From Fistularia commersonii (taxonomy: Eukaryota > Chordata > Actinopteri > Syngnathiformes > Fistulariidae), in NCBI GenBank assembly GCA_037954325.1, contig JBBMNZ010000001.1, positions 12,629,758 through 12,693,757 of the forward strand: a stretch of 64,000 bases of DNA, in the 5' to 3' direction. The notes under the pieces were generated by a model. It was not told the origin of the DNA and searched no databases. It saw only the letters and a list, made by a program, of their open reading frames with translations. This document shows, in pieces, positions 51,401-60,606 of the stretch (the stretch's first letter is position 1; each line of letters begins with the position of its first letter). A program made the translations under genes and the position numbers.

Positions 51401-52748
51401 GGAGGCTCTGTCTATAGAACTGGGAAAGAGCCATTATCACTACAATGCCCCACCTAAATACTATAGTGTAAGACGTTCACGACCCCACAGTGCCGAGTTA
51501 TATCTTGCTTTGTTTATAACAGAGAGCGCATGTTCTAAATTTCCTTCGGGCTGTGCTACTTTGTCAGTCCCACCACTCCACAGCGATTCCGTGCATTAAC
51601 ACAGCTGAATTAATCGACCCACTTACAAAACTTAAAAAGAAACATGCCAGCAATAACAGTCGAGTGACACATCACCTGGATAAAAACCTTCACCTGACCA
51701 AGACAGAGGCATGTCAATAAACATCTCACATAATTGTCTTCCAGTATGTTGGAGCAGAATTCATCAGTGCTGTGCGGCCCATTTTGAAGGAAAAGTGGAC
51801 AGCTGAGGTAGAGGAGGCATGGAAGGTGAGTTTAATGTTTTCTCACGGATGTTAAGCAGAACTTTCAAGCCCCAAACGTCATGAAAAAAGCATCCTGATT
51901 TTATGTACATCAACAATTCTACACATCTTAAATGCACCGTGCAAGACCACGGTTGAAACCGCTGAAGGAAAAGCTTATAACCTGGCAATTTACATGTTAC
52001 TGGACCAACACCAATGTGAGCAAGCTGAGTAAATAGAGTTTGGCTCGGTCACGTTTCGTCATGTCTCAATAACATCCCTGCACCCTGGCTTGAAAATAAC
52101 ACTATTGTGATATAAGAAGACCTCTCTCCTCTGAAAAAAAAGCTTAAATTAAATTGGTATGTTTCTTTATCAGCACAAAGACTCAACGTCATCAGGAGGA
52201 CGCATAGAACTTGACTTAGTTTAATTATATTTAAGTACGTAATAACACATAGATGATACTAAACTGTAAGGGAAAAACAAATCAAAAACTTTTAAAGTCC
52301 CCACTAACATATCAAAATGACATTTTTTTTTATCGCAAATCTTTTGATGGTATTTTAATTATATATTCATTTATTAAAAGGGGGTGCACACAGATTCTGG
52401 ATCCACTAATACTGTACAGTGCCTGGTGTGACTTCAGGCCATGACAGCACTGTTAGCACTGTTAGCTTAGGTGTTTGCAGCAATGCAAACACATTGATGG
52501 CCCACGTTTCTGTGTGAAAGAACACAGCAGAGTAGAGGGGGGGGGAGAACATGCTTTGTTAATTTGCCACCCCTTGACATCTGATGCACTGATGCACTGA
52601 CTTGCTTGATTTTCCGGTTGTGATCCAGACTATGTTCGAGTACGTGACCAATCTGATGATGCAGGGATACCAGGAGGAGTGTGACAGACAGCTCCTACCA
52701 GCTGCCCCCTCTAAGGACAGACCAGACAGGAGAACCACGGCACTATGA
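42947..52748 (+). CDS. xgb: Globin X, membrane-associated haem globin
   Basis: Ancient globin kept in fish and amphibians and lost in mammals and birds; proposed roles are redox protection and nitrite reduction. Exons: 42947-43110, 48576-48683, 51347-51467, 51745-51825, 52629-52748; 594 nt, 197 residues, all GT-AG and in phase. The N-terminus MGCAISG carries Gly2 and Cys3, the myristoylation/palmitoylation sites known for globin X. The globin fold follows: CD1 Phe67 (DVFCLF), distal His88 (ELRAHGLR, E7), proximal His120 (LGKSHYHYN, F8). Cysteines also at 63, 68 and 176. By alignment the introns fall at B12.2, E10.2, G7.0 and H10.0; the second and fourth are, as I recall, distinguishing introns of globin X. 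Introns 1 and 2 contain LINE remains. It is transcribed toward srp14. Neuroglobin is excluded by the N-terminus and intron pattern. Confidence 0.95.
44022..47195 (-). mobile_element. RTE-like LINE, near full length, inactive
   Basis: Second long copy of the family, reversed, in globin X intron 1. The AAGAAG tail end is at 44022 and the 5' end is the same as in the 23702 copy (…CTGAGG ATGCATT). Encoded in broken frames are an AP endonuclease (SGYAPQVGCEFEEKDEFL, near 46450), the linker (WWWNEEAQEYEQRKQ) and a reverse transcriptase (MKTGKAVSPDDIPVEVWKCL, VFLDLEKAYDRVPREELWY, QGSALSPFLFAVVI, MMFADDIVICSES). The RT core 44681-45133 is an open 150-codon frame, the best preserved part. A MITE interrupts it at 46692-46810. 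No clear target-site duplication was found. Confidence 0.88.
46692..46810. mobile_element. Tc1-like MITE nested in the RTE copy
   Basis: 119 bp with ~30-bp terminal inverted repeats, CAGTCATGGCCAAAAGTTTT at both ends (complementary strand for the right end), differing at about two positions over 30. No coding capacity. The corresponding site in the other long copy (about 26414) reads CACACAGTATATC with no insert, so the insertion took place at a TA. Confidence 0.9.
48374..48431 (+). repeat. (CA)n microsatellite
   Basis: Nearly pure CA repeat in globin X intron 1, about 145 bp upstream of exon 2. Confidence 0.97.
49185..49640 (+). mobile_element. Decayed LINE reverse-transcriptase fragment
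   Basis: The + strand begins SGPPQGSILGPLVFSLYV, the conserved P-Q-G-S-x-L-G-P-L-x-F motif of non-LTR reverse transcriptases. A second open piece, SHVENVAENISFNLHNFKQI (about 49489), resembles the following C-terminal region. Stops and shifts lie between them. It lies in globin X intron 2. The clade is uncertain but different from the RTE-like family here. Confidence 0.45.
50425..50615 (-). mobile_element. RTE-like LINE internal fragment
   Basis: About 190 bp matching the RT C-terminal region of the RTE-like family in reverse, with MNRIRNE near the left end and a remnant of GKFNA / IARMKGN-type sequence to the right. It lacks the AAGAAG tail and both ends, so it is a deletion remnant rather than a simple 5' truncation. 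Globin X intron 2. Confidence 0.6.
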
Positions 52749-53344
52749 GATGTTTCTATATATATACACATGGTGTACTTCTTGTCTTGTTTTCTACATC
52801 ATTCATGTAAAAAACTCATTGTCTGACATCTTTAATAACAATGGACAAATATATAGTTGCTTGCTGTAACAAAGCACTTTATTTCTCAACTTAAATTCTG
52901 CTGTCTTCTCCCATGAAGTTGAGGTATGAGCAAACTTTGTAATTATGATTAACAGCAAGGACATGATTAAGACTTAAAACCAACATCTTGTCAGCCAATA
53001 ACTAAAATGATTACTTTCAGAAAATACTCTTCTTTTTACATTGATGTATTTAGCTCCATTATGACTTGAGTAAGAAAATGTATTCTCCCTTGAAACCCTA
53101 TAATAATTGAAGCTTCGTACTGATTTGATCATTGTTAACAATTAAAGGTGGCTAGTAAACATCTTAGAAAACATGCGGTCCAAAGCAAAGGGAAGGAAAT
53201 TATATTCATTGCATCAAGTTTTATCCCCAATTCTGAGCCAAGATTGAAATATATGAACTGCTTAAAACAAAAAAATCAGACATGATTCATTGGTGCATTT
53301 GTAAGCACCTGTGGTGAAACATTTAAGGCTAACATAGTTGGAAA

Positions 53345-53350
53345 AATAAA
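53345..53350 (+). promoter_or_regulatory. xgb: Candidate globin X polyadenylation signal
   Basis: AATAAA about 600 bp after the globin X stop codon, and the first one that I see on this strand. It lies about 395 bp from the stop codon of the convergent srp14, so the two 3' UTRs may come close or overlap. Confidence 0.4.
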
Positions 53351-53744
53351 ACATCCCATCACATGAACACTAGATTTGCAAACAAACCTTATTTGTCAAT
53401 GTATAAAATAAAACAAAAAAGAATTTTGACAATAGTACAAAAGACAATCAATTGTAGGGCTCTACGGGTTAGGCTGGAGAAGTGACAGCTGATTCGAAGC
53501 TGTTTGTGCAGCAGGAGTTGCAAGAAATCCTTAGGTTTTCTGTTGCGAATCACTGACGGCACTGTAGGGCGAGACACATGATGATATCATGCAAACATAG
53601 CAGTTGCCGGCAGAGGGAACAGGGACTGAAGTCTCCAATGAATTGAGGGAATGTTGGATGGGGGTGCAGGGGGTCCAGTTCTCTCAATCCCTCCTGTGGA
53701 ACAGACCAGTTTAGGTACCTATGGTCGTTTATAGAGTCTGTTAC

Positions 53745-55410
53745 TCATTGGGTAGCCTTGTTTTTTTTGCCTTTGCTTTTCTTGTCTTTCTTCTTCAGTC
53801 CATCCATGTGGGCTCTGAGGAGGTTGGAGTAAGCCTGAAAGGAGATTAAGTCACAAAAAGTTCACTTGGTAAAAACTCTTTCAATAATATCAAGTACATG
53901 TAATATCAAATTCAGAAGACCACGTACATATACTTATGTGTGTCAAAATATCTGCTTAACTGTTACAAACATCATGCAAGCGTCACATCAGAATTTATTT
54001 AGTGTGTCAAAAGCAAAATGCACACTTTAATTTCAATTTCTGTTTTAAGTGCAGGCAATGAATTACAGAATTACCTTTTTTTTTTTCTTTTTTTTACTTA
54101 CCATAAAATCCTTAAAAAAAGGCATCAGTCAGACAGTGCTGAGGCACAGCCCAGTCTTTGGGCTAATCAGTAATATTGCATAATATTGCATCCAGTAGTA
54201 TAGAATTACAACTTCTTTGGTAACTGAATTAGGACCCTGCACGATCTTTACTTACCATTTGAAACTTGATTACTTCTTTTGTGCTGACCTGAAATGCAAA
54301 AGGATGATTCAATATTTAAAAAACATTCTGGTCCAAATAATAACACATCTGAATGACATATGTAAAACTCACCACTGTGCTTATTTTCTTTTTGCCATCT
54401 GATGCTCTGAGAAGACACTTATTGTCTGCTGGTTCAAAGGACTCTGAATGGCCTTTTCTTGGCACTGGCTTAGTCCTCCCGTCATCTGTATCAAGGCAAG
54501 TGGCTCAGTCAGTGGCTATGTTAAAAGTTTTATACTATACTTCCAGATTTACCATGTTTCATAGTCAGTTTTTAAAAGAAGGCAGGCTCTGCTTACATTT
54601 CTTTAGTGTGATTACAACACTTCCAGATGTTCTGCACTTCTGGAAGAGACGTGTCAGCTCTGTGAGAAACTGAAAGACAAAAAAAATAATAATAATAAAC
54701 CAAAAGGATAGAAATCCTATCCCTGTTTCTATTTATAAAGAAAAGAAGCAAGGACAAGCAAATTCCAAAGTGTACGCACACTTTCTGTAGTATATTATTC
54801 AAAATCCTCGTACCAGTTCACCTCACCTCGCTGTGACGACTGCCTTGTTAATACTGGAATATTTTTTTTATTATTTCTGTGATGCGTTCATGGAGGCGGT
54901 AGTTTGTAATGATGTTAAAAGCATTAAACTGTAAGAGGGCTTCCTAGTAGTTATTGACTCCGCGTCTTACAATCGTGGTTCCAGGCAACTTGACTAGCAA
55001 GCATTTTTCACTGATATAGCTAATTTCACAAATTGGTGTTACAGTATCACCTGCCAATGTAACCTGTCTCGGTTCATTCTACACGCATTCACGTTGGGTA
55101 GAACGAGATGTTAACCCATCTATGTCGATTCGTAAAGGACTAACATGAAGGATTAACTTTGGCATCTTGTTTTCCTATTTTATGGAGTCTTTTTCTACCA
55201 ATGCAGCCTGTTTTGTAGCCCCTAACCGGTATCAGCTGGTCCATACCAACACGAGCAGGCTAGCTAATGAGTCAAACTACTATGGATTATGTTAAGTAAC
55301 GTACAGGCACGGCAATCAGTATAGAAAGGCTTAACTTCCGCTTAAAGAATTGCCAGAGGAAAACTACCGGGTAAGTATACTCTTACCGAATCGTTTTCAA
55401 GCAGCACCAT
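53745..55410 (-). CDS. srp14: Signal recognition particle 14 kDa protein
   Basis: Subunit of the SRP Alu domain. With SRP9 it binds the 5' and 3' ends of SRP RNA and slows translation of secretory proteins in the cytosol. Exons on the minus strand: 55410-55387, 54669-54597, 54485-54373, 54288-54256, 53834-53745; 333 nt, 110 residues. The start is MVLLENDSFLTELTRLFQKC; the middle has SGSVVITLKKYDGRTKPVPR and EPADNKCLLRASDGKKKIS; the end is LLRAHMDGLKKKDKKSKGKK, then NKATQ and stop. Identity to vertebrate SRP14 is clear along the whole length. The Ala/Thr-rich extension of primate SRP14 is absent, as expected for a fish. Convergent with globin X. No retained-pseudogene signs: introns are present and there is no frame break. 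Confidence 0.97.
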
Positions 55411-55612
55411 TATTGTAAGATTAATCCTGGCGTAGCGTTAACCAAAAGCAAACGAAATGAAGCACACGTAGCATGAAACACCACCGGGGGTCCGCCGTTG
55501 CCCCGCCCCTCTAAACTCCCCGTTGACCGATTGTTTTCATCATACCGCCACCTATTGACAGGGAGGGGAATAATAATCTGATTTGCTTTCTGCCAACCCA
55601 AATAGTTATTTC
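55411..55612 (-). promoter_or_regulatory. srp14: Putative srp14 promoter region
   Basis: About 200 bp between the srp14 start codon and an RTE-like LINE. It contains a GC box, CCCCGCCCC (about 55501-55509), in a short GC-rich stretch, fitting a housekeeping promoter. No TATA box seen. Transcription start not located. Confidence 0.5.
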
Positions 55613-55626
55613 ATGTAAGATTCATT

Positions 55627-56362
55627 GGTGGTGGAGGTATGTTCTGGAAAGGAGAGGAATGAAAGTTAGTCGCAGCAAGACAGTATATGTGTGTGAATGA
55701 CAGGAGCTCGTGTGGAACGGTGAGGCTACAGGGAGTGGAGATCAAGAAGTTGATGGATTTCAGGTACTTGGGGTCAACAGTCCAGCGCAATGGAGAGTGT
55801 GGAAAAGAGGTGAAGAGACGGGTTCGAGCAAGTTGGAATGGGTGGAGAAAAGTTTCAGGGGTACTATGTGATAGAAGACTATCAGCCAGAATGAAAGGAA
55901 AAGTGTACAAGACAGTGGTGAGACCAGCGATGCTGTTTGGCTTAGACACTGTTACAATGACAAAAAGAAAGAAGGAGGCAGAGGTAGAGGTTGGAGAGAT
56001 GAAGATGCTAAGGCTCTTTTTGGCAGTGACGAGGATGGATAAGATTAGAAATGAGTCTATCAGAGGAACAGCACATGTTAGATGTTTTGGAGAGAAGGTC
56101 AGAGAAGCCAGACTGAGATGGTTCAGTCATGTACAGAGGCGGGATAGTGAATATATAGGTAGGCGGATGCTGGAATTGGAGCTACCAGGCAAGCGGTCTG
56201 GAGAAAGACAAAAGAGAAGATTTATAGACGTAGTAAGAGAGGATATAAAGGTAGTTGGTGTGAGAGAGGAGGTTACAGAGAATAGGGTTAGATGGAGAAG
56301 GTCGATTCGCTGTGGCGACCCCTGAAAGGATGAGCCGAAAGAAGAAGAACAAGAAGAAGAAA
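55627..56362 (+). mobile_element. RTE-like LINE, 5'-truncated, young
   Basis: 736-bp 3' part of the RTE-like family with an uninterrupted 212-codon frame (55687-56325) for the RT C-terminal region (DFRYLGSTVQRNGECGKEVK, MKGKVYKTVVRPAMLFGLD, RLRWFSHVQRRDSEYIGRRM), ending in an AAGAAGAAG-type tail. Flanked by ATGTAAGATTC(A/T)TT at 55613-55626 and 56363-56376, a 14-bp target-site duplication with one mismatch. It sits upstream of, and on the opposite strand to, srp14. Confidence 0.92.
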
Positions 56363-56669
56363 ATGTAAGATTCTTTAGTAATTTAAGTAGATATTGGGTT
56401 TCGATAAAATGTTCTTTTATGTAAGATACATTAGTAATTTAAATAAATTGGTAAAGCAATCAGACAGCCGGTGTGCGGCTGAAAATTTGATTTGACAGGA
56501 AGATGTAAAAATGTGACATAAGCTGATTCTAAAATATAAAGTTAGTATTTAAATGACCCTTGAAACTATGTATAGCCTTTATAACTGAATCAGTTGCTTT
56601 GACAGATGTGTACTCATTCCTTAGTGGCCCATAAAAATGTAATGCCCTCTTCTTTGCATCTCCCTGTGA

Positions 56670-56760
56670 TGTTCTACACTACATTACATTACATTACATT
56701 GCATTTGGCAGACGCTTTTATCCAAAGCGACTTACAATAGACTTACAATACACTACACAA
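56670..56760 (+). repeat. Teleost interspersed repeat (ACATT)n-GCAGACGCTTTTATCC
   Basis: TTACATTACATTACATT followed by GGCAGACGCTTTTATCCAAA and GCGACTTACAATAG, a motif series very widespread in teleost genomes. I do not assign a class with confidence. Confidence 0.6.
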
Positions 56761-57249
56761 CACTCTTTACATTTTCTCCCTAACATCATAATTTAGTGAT
56801 TAACAACTTGTATAGAAAAATGCAGAAACAAAAATGTGTAGATGACAGACTATAATGAAAAAACAAGACCAGGGGTCAGGAACCTATGGCTCGCGAGCCA
56901 GATGTGGCTCTTTTGATGACTGCATCTGGCTCGCAGATAAGTCCTAGCTTACATTTCTTAACATGATAAGTAATAAATAATTCCACTTAGATCCATACAT
57001 TTATCTTACATTGCACCTGTTCAGGGTTGCAGATGGCTGGAGCCAATCCCAGCTGTGATTCGGGGTAGGGGAGGGTCCAACTACTTTTACTGGATAATGC
57101 GGCTGCCAACACAAATTTTTGTGTGATCAAGAAATAAACTTCCCTCCTTCTAATGATATAGTCAGTTAGCTAATTTATGCAGAGCAAGACTGGAGTATGT
57201 TTGCCCCTCACGCTACCTGTGGCTCTAACATAGACATTGACACTTAGAT

Positions 57250-58760
57250 CCAATCAGTAGTGGAACATATAAACCCCACAACTGACAGCCTCACAACAGA
57301 GAAACAGATTACCACATACCCCAATCAGAAGCAATGGATGAACAGGGAAGTGCAGCTCCTGCTGAAGGCATGCGACAAGGCGTTCAGATCAGGTGATGCA
57401 CTGGCCTACAGCACATCTAGGTCAGACCTGAAGAGGGGCATCAAGAAGGCCAAGCACGAACACAAGCTGAGGGTGGAGGGACACTTTGTCAACTCCAACC
57501 CCTGTCGCAGGTGGTAGGGCATCCAGGCCGGCACAGATTACAAAAGCAGCAACACCTCATCAACTACTATGGATGTGTCCTTCCTCAACGAATGACTTCT
57601 ATGCTCGCTTCGATAAGGATAATAAGGAGAAGGCTATTAAGGTCAAGCCGTCTGGTGACAACCAGCTACTCACTCTCTCACACACAGACGTATAAAACGC
57701 ACTGAGCTGTATCAACGCACGCAAGGCTGCTGGCCCTGATGGCATAGTTGGACGTACGCTCAGAGCTTGCGTTGAGCAGCTTTCAGGAGTCTTCGTAGAC
57801 ATCTCCAACCTGTCTCTGGCCCAAGCAGTGGTACTCGCGTGCTTCAAAACCACCTCGATAGTGCTGGTGCCAAAACATTCCTCTCCAAAGTGCCTTTATG
57901 ACTATCGCCCATCGGCACTAACTACCATAGTGATGAAGTGCTTTGAGCAACTGGTCCTGGCACACCTCAAGGAATGTCTGCCCATCACACTTGACACACA
58001 CCAATTTACTTACTGTAGCAACAGGAGTACAGCGGATGCACTGCACTGTGTACTCTCACACCTGGAAAACAAGAACACCTATGCCAGAGTGCTGTTTGTT
58101 GACTTCAACTCAGCATTCAACACAGTCACCCCCTCCAAGTTACTCACAAAACTTGTGGATCTAGGAATCATTGACTTTCTAACTTACAGATCCCAGGTCA
58201 GACTGCAACACATCCAGCACCCACATCTCTGAGATTTTATCCTGAACACCTAGTACCTCCAACCTGACTGAGGAGGCCCATTCGTGTCTTCTCTCCGAGG
58301 AGTCTGAAAAAGAACCATCTGTCAGCTGACATCCTGGGTAACTTGTACCGCTGTGTGATAGAGAGCACCCTGACCAACTGTGTGACAGTTCGGTACAGGA
58401 ATTGCTCTGTCGCTGATTGCAAGCCACTACAGAGGGTGGTGAAAACCGCCAAACACGTCACAGGACTCAACTTCCTGCAATAGAGGATGTCTACAAGAAG
58501 ACAAGCCTGCGCCGGGCGCGCACCATTCTCAGAGACTCCTTTCATTCAGCTGACAGACTCTTCCAGCTCCTCCGCTCCAAGAGGTGATTCATGAACTTGC
58601 AAACCAAAACCAGGAGGTTCATAAATAGCTTCTTCCCCACAGTGGTCACCCCACATAACTCTGTCTATAGGAGATCTTAACCACCGTCTTATCCTCTTAT
58701 CCTCACCAGCACCTGTTCACTGGGCTCCCCTTAGCTCTGTAGCAATCTGCTTTTCTCATA
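57250..58760 (+). mobile_element. CR1/L2-like LINE fragment
   Basis: In broken frames on the + strand: QKQWMNREVQLLLKACDKAF (about 57310), then the RT proper, TIVMKCFEQLVLAHLKECLP, LDTHQFTYCSNRSTADALHC, ARVLFVDFNSAFNTVTPSKL (about 57920-58145). There follow out-of-frame pieces of the C-terminus up to about 58680. The order matches CR1/L2-type non-LTR elements. The catalytic A/YADD region is missing, so part of the RT is deleted. Confidence 0.75.
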
Positions 58761-58844
58761 GCTGTATAACTGGTTATAAAATATTCTCATCAATAGCATC
58801 TGGCAAATGCAGCCTCAGGGCGGCACAGTCTGGTTCCTGTCTAA

Positions 58845-59560
58845 CCTAAACTGTCAGCCTGTCCATCACCACTGCAAACAAGAAGGAGCTCAGAGCTGAT
58901 CCCTGATGGAGTCTCACCTCCACCTTGAACTTCTCTTTTACCCCCACAGCACACCTCACCACTGTCTCACAGCTAGCATACATGTCCTGCACCAGTCTAA
59001 CATACTTCTCTGCCACTCCAGACTCCCTCATACAATACCAGAGTTCCTCTCTTGGCACCGTGTCATATTCTTTTTCTAGGTCTAGAAAAACACAGTGGAG
59101 CTCCTTCTATCCTTCTCTGTTCTTCCCTATTAGCATTCTCAAAGCAAATACTGCATCTTTAGTACTCTTTCAAGGCATGGAGCCATACTGCTGTTCATTA
59201 ATTCTGACTTCTGCTCTCAGTCTAGTTTCCACAATTCTTTACTATAACTTTATTGTATGGCTCATCAACATTATCCCTTTATAGTTGCTGCAATTCTGCA
59301 CATCCCCCTTGTTCTTAAAAATGGGCACCATCACACTACGTCGCCATTCTTCAGGAATCTTCTCACTCTCTTAGATCCTGTTGAATAATCTAGCCAGAAA
59401 CTCTACCTTTGCTTCTCCCAGACACCTCCACACCTCCAAAGGTCATCAGGACCAACTACCTTTCCACTCCTCAGCCTATTCGATGCCTTCCTCACTTCAC
59501 TTTTACTAATCTTTGCTACTTTGTGGTCTACAATAGTCACCTCGTCTACCTCTTCTACTC
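58845..59560 (-). mobile_element. RTE-like LINE internal fragment
   Basis: Reverse-strand fragment of the RT region of the RTE-like family (MPREELWYCMRESGVAEKYV, VRLHQGSALSSFLFAVVMDR). It lacks both the 3' tail and the 5' part and has many breaks. It lies between two other LINE fragments inside the hAT-like element. Confidence 0.75.
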
Positions 59561-59564
59561 TTCT

Positions 59565-60194
59565 CACTTGAGCAGTTTGGAGCCAAGTGCAAAGCGGCTG
59601 GAATGAGGATCAGCACCTTGAAATCCGAGACCATCTTGCCCAACCGAAAACGGGTGGCGTTCCTACCCTAGGTCGGGGAGGAGGTCCTGCCCCAAGTGGA
59701 GGAGTTCAAGCATCTCAGGGTCTTGTTCACAATTAAGAGAAGGATGGGGCAGGACAGGCTGATCGGTGCAGCGTCCGCAGTGATGTTGACTCTGTACCGG
59801 TCTGTCGTGGTGAAGAGGCAGCTGAGCCAGAAGGCGAAACTGTCAATTCACTGGTCGATCTATGTTCCCACCCTCACCTATGGTCACAAGCTATGGATCG
59901 TGATGGAAAGAACTGGACCGCAGATACAAGTGGCCGAAATGAGTTCTCTCCGCAGGGTGGCAGGACTCTCCCTTAGTGATAGAGTGAGAAGTTCAGTCAT
60001 CCACGAGAAGCTCGGAGTCGAGTCTCTGCTCCGCCGCATAGAGAGGAGTCAGATGAGGTCGCTCAGGCATCAAAATGTGATGGGGGAGTGGGAGGTCTGG
60101 GCTTCAGTGCCCCGGGTGCTGCCCCTGCGACCAATCTCCAGATAAGCGGGGAAAGATGGATGGATGGATGGATGGATGGATGGATGGATGGATG
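59565..60194 (+). mobile_element. Rex3-like LINE 3' end with GATG tail
   Basis: The + strand encodes an RT C-terminal region (LYRSVVVKRQLSQKAKLSIH, VPTLTYGHKLWIVMERTGPQ, SLRRVAGLSLSDRVRSSVIH), then CCAATCTCCAGATAAGCGG and a terminal (GATG)n run at 60155-60194. Rex3 elements of fish end in GATG repeats. Compared with the usual order, the segment between RSQMRSLRH and GEWEVWASV is shortened, so an internal deletion is likely. Confidence 0.65.
60155..60194 (+). repeat. (GATG)n tail of the Rex3-like element
   Basis: About ten GATG units ending the LINE fragment. This is the 3' terminal simple repeat of the element rather than an independent microsatellite. Confidence 0.85.
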
Positions 60195-60600
60195 CAGTTG
60201 TATTCAGTGTTAAAAAATATGACATGGCTCTCATATTTTATATATATTTTAAAATATGTGGCTTATTTAAGATATGTGGCTTTCATGGCTCTGGCAGCCA
60301 AAAGGTTTTGCAACCCAGCTAGACCAACTGTGGAATGATATAACAATCACTGAGACAGACCAATTGTTTTTTCCCACACACAAAAAAAAATCGAAAGCAG
60401 TGAAATTTACATAACATGATCATACAACTTCTTTTTGACGTTTACAGTAAATACACACCAAACAAATACACCAAACAATTAATTTTCAGAAAATAGCGGG
60501 ATTCGACTAAGCTTGATTGTAACACAGTTGGTTTCATGTTTGCTGCGATGATTAAAAGTTATGACTTTTGAATGAAGGTTAGAAAATGGAAAAACACAGC

Positions 60601-60606
60601 TTTATT
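60601..60606 (-). promoter_or_regulatory. pld4: AATAAA overlapping the pld4 stop codon
   Basis: On the minus strand the last codons read TTA AAA TAA A, so the stop codon lies inside AATAAA. If used as the polyadenylation signal, the 3' UTR would be only 10-30 nt. Confidence 0.35.

Larger units (their letters stand above)
56870..60318 (+). mobile_element. hAT-like DNA transposon with LINE insertions
   Basis: The left end CAGGGGTCAGGAACCTATGG and the right end (complementary strand) CTGGGTTGCAAAACCTTTTG are imperfect inverted termini of hAT type, with the internal phrases TGGCTCGCGAGCCAG and GGCTCTGGCAGCC characteristic of a common fish hAT. The 8-bp words CAAGACCA (56864-56871) and CTAGACCA (60319-60326) flank it closely, but their offset leaves the exact border uncertain by 1-2 bp. 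No transposase frame was found; the interior is filled by LINE fragments at 57250-58760, 58845-59560 and 59565-60194. Confidence 0.6.
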
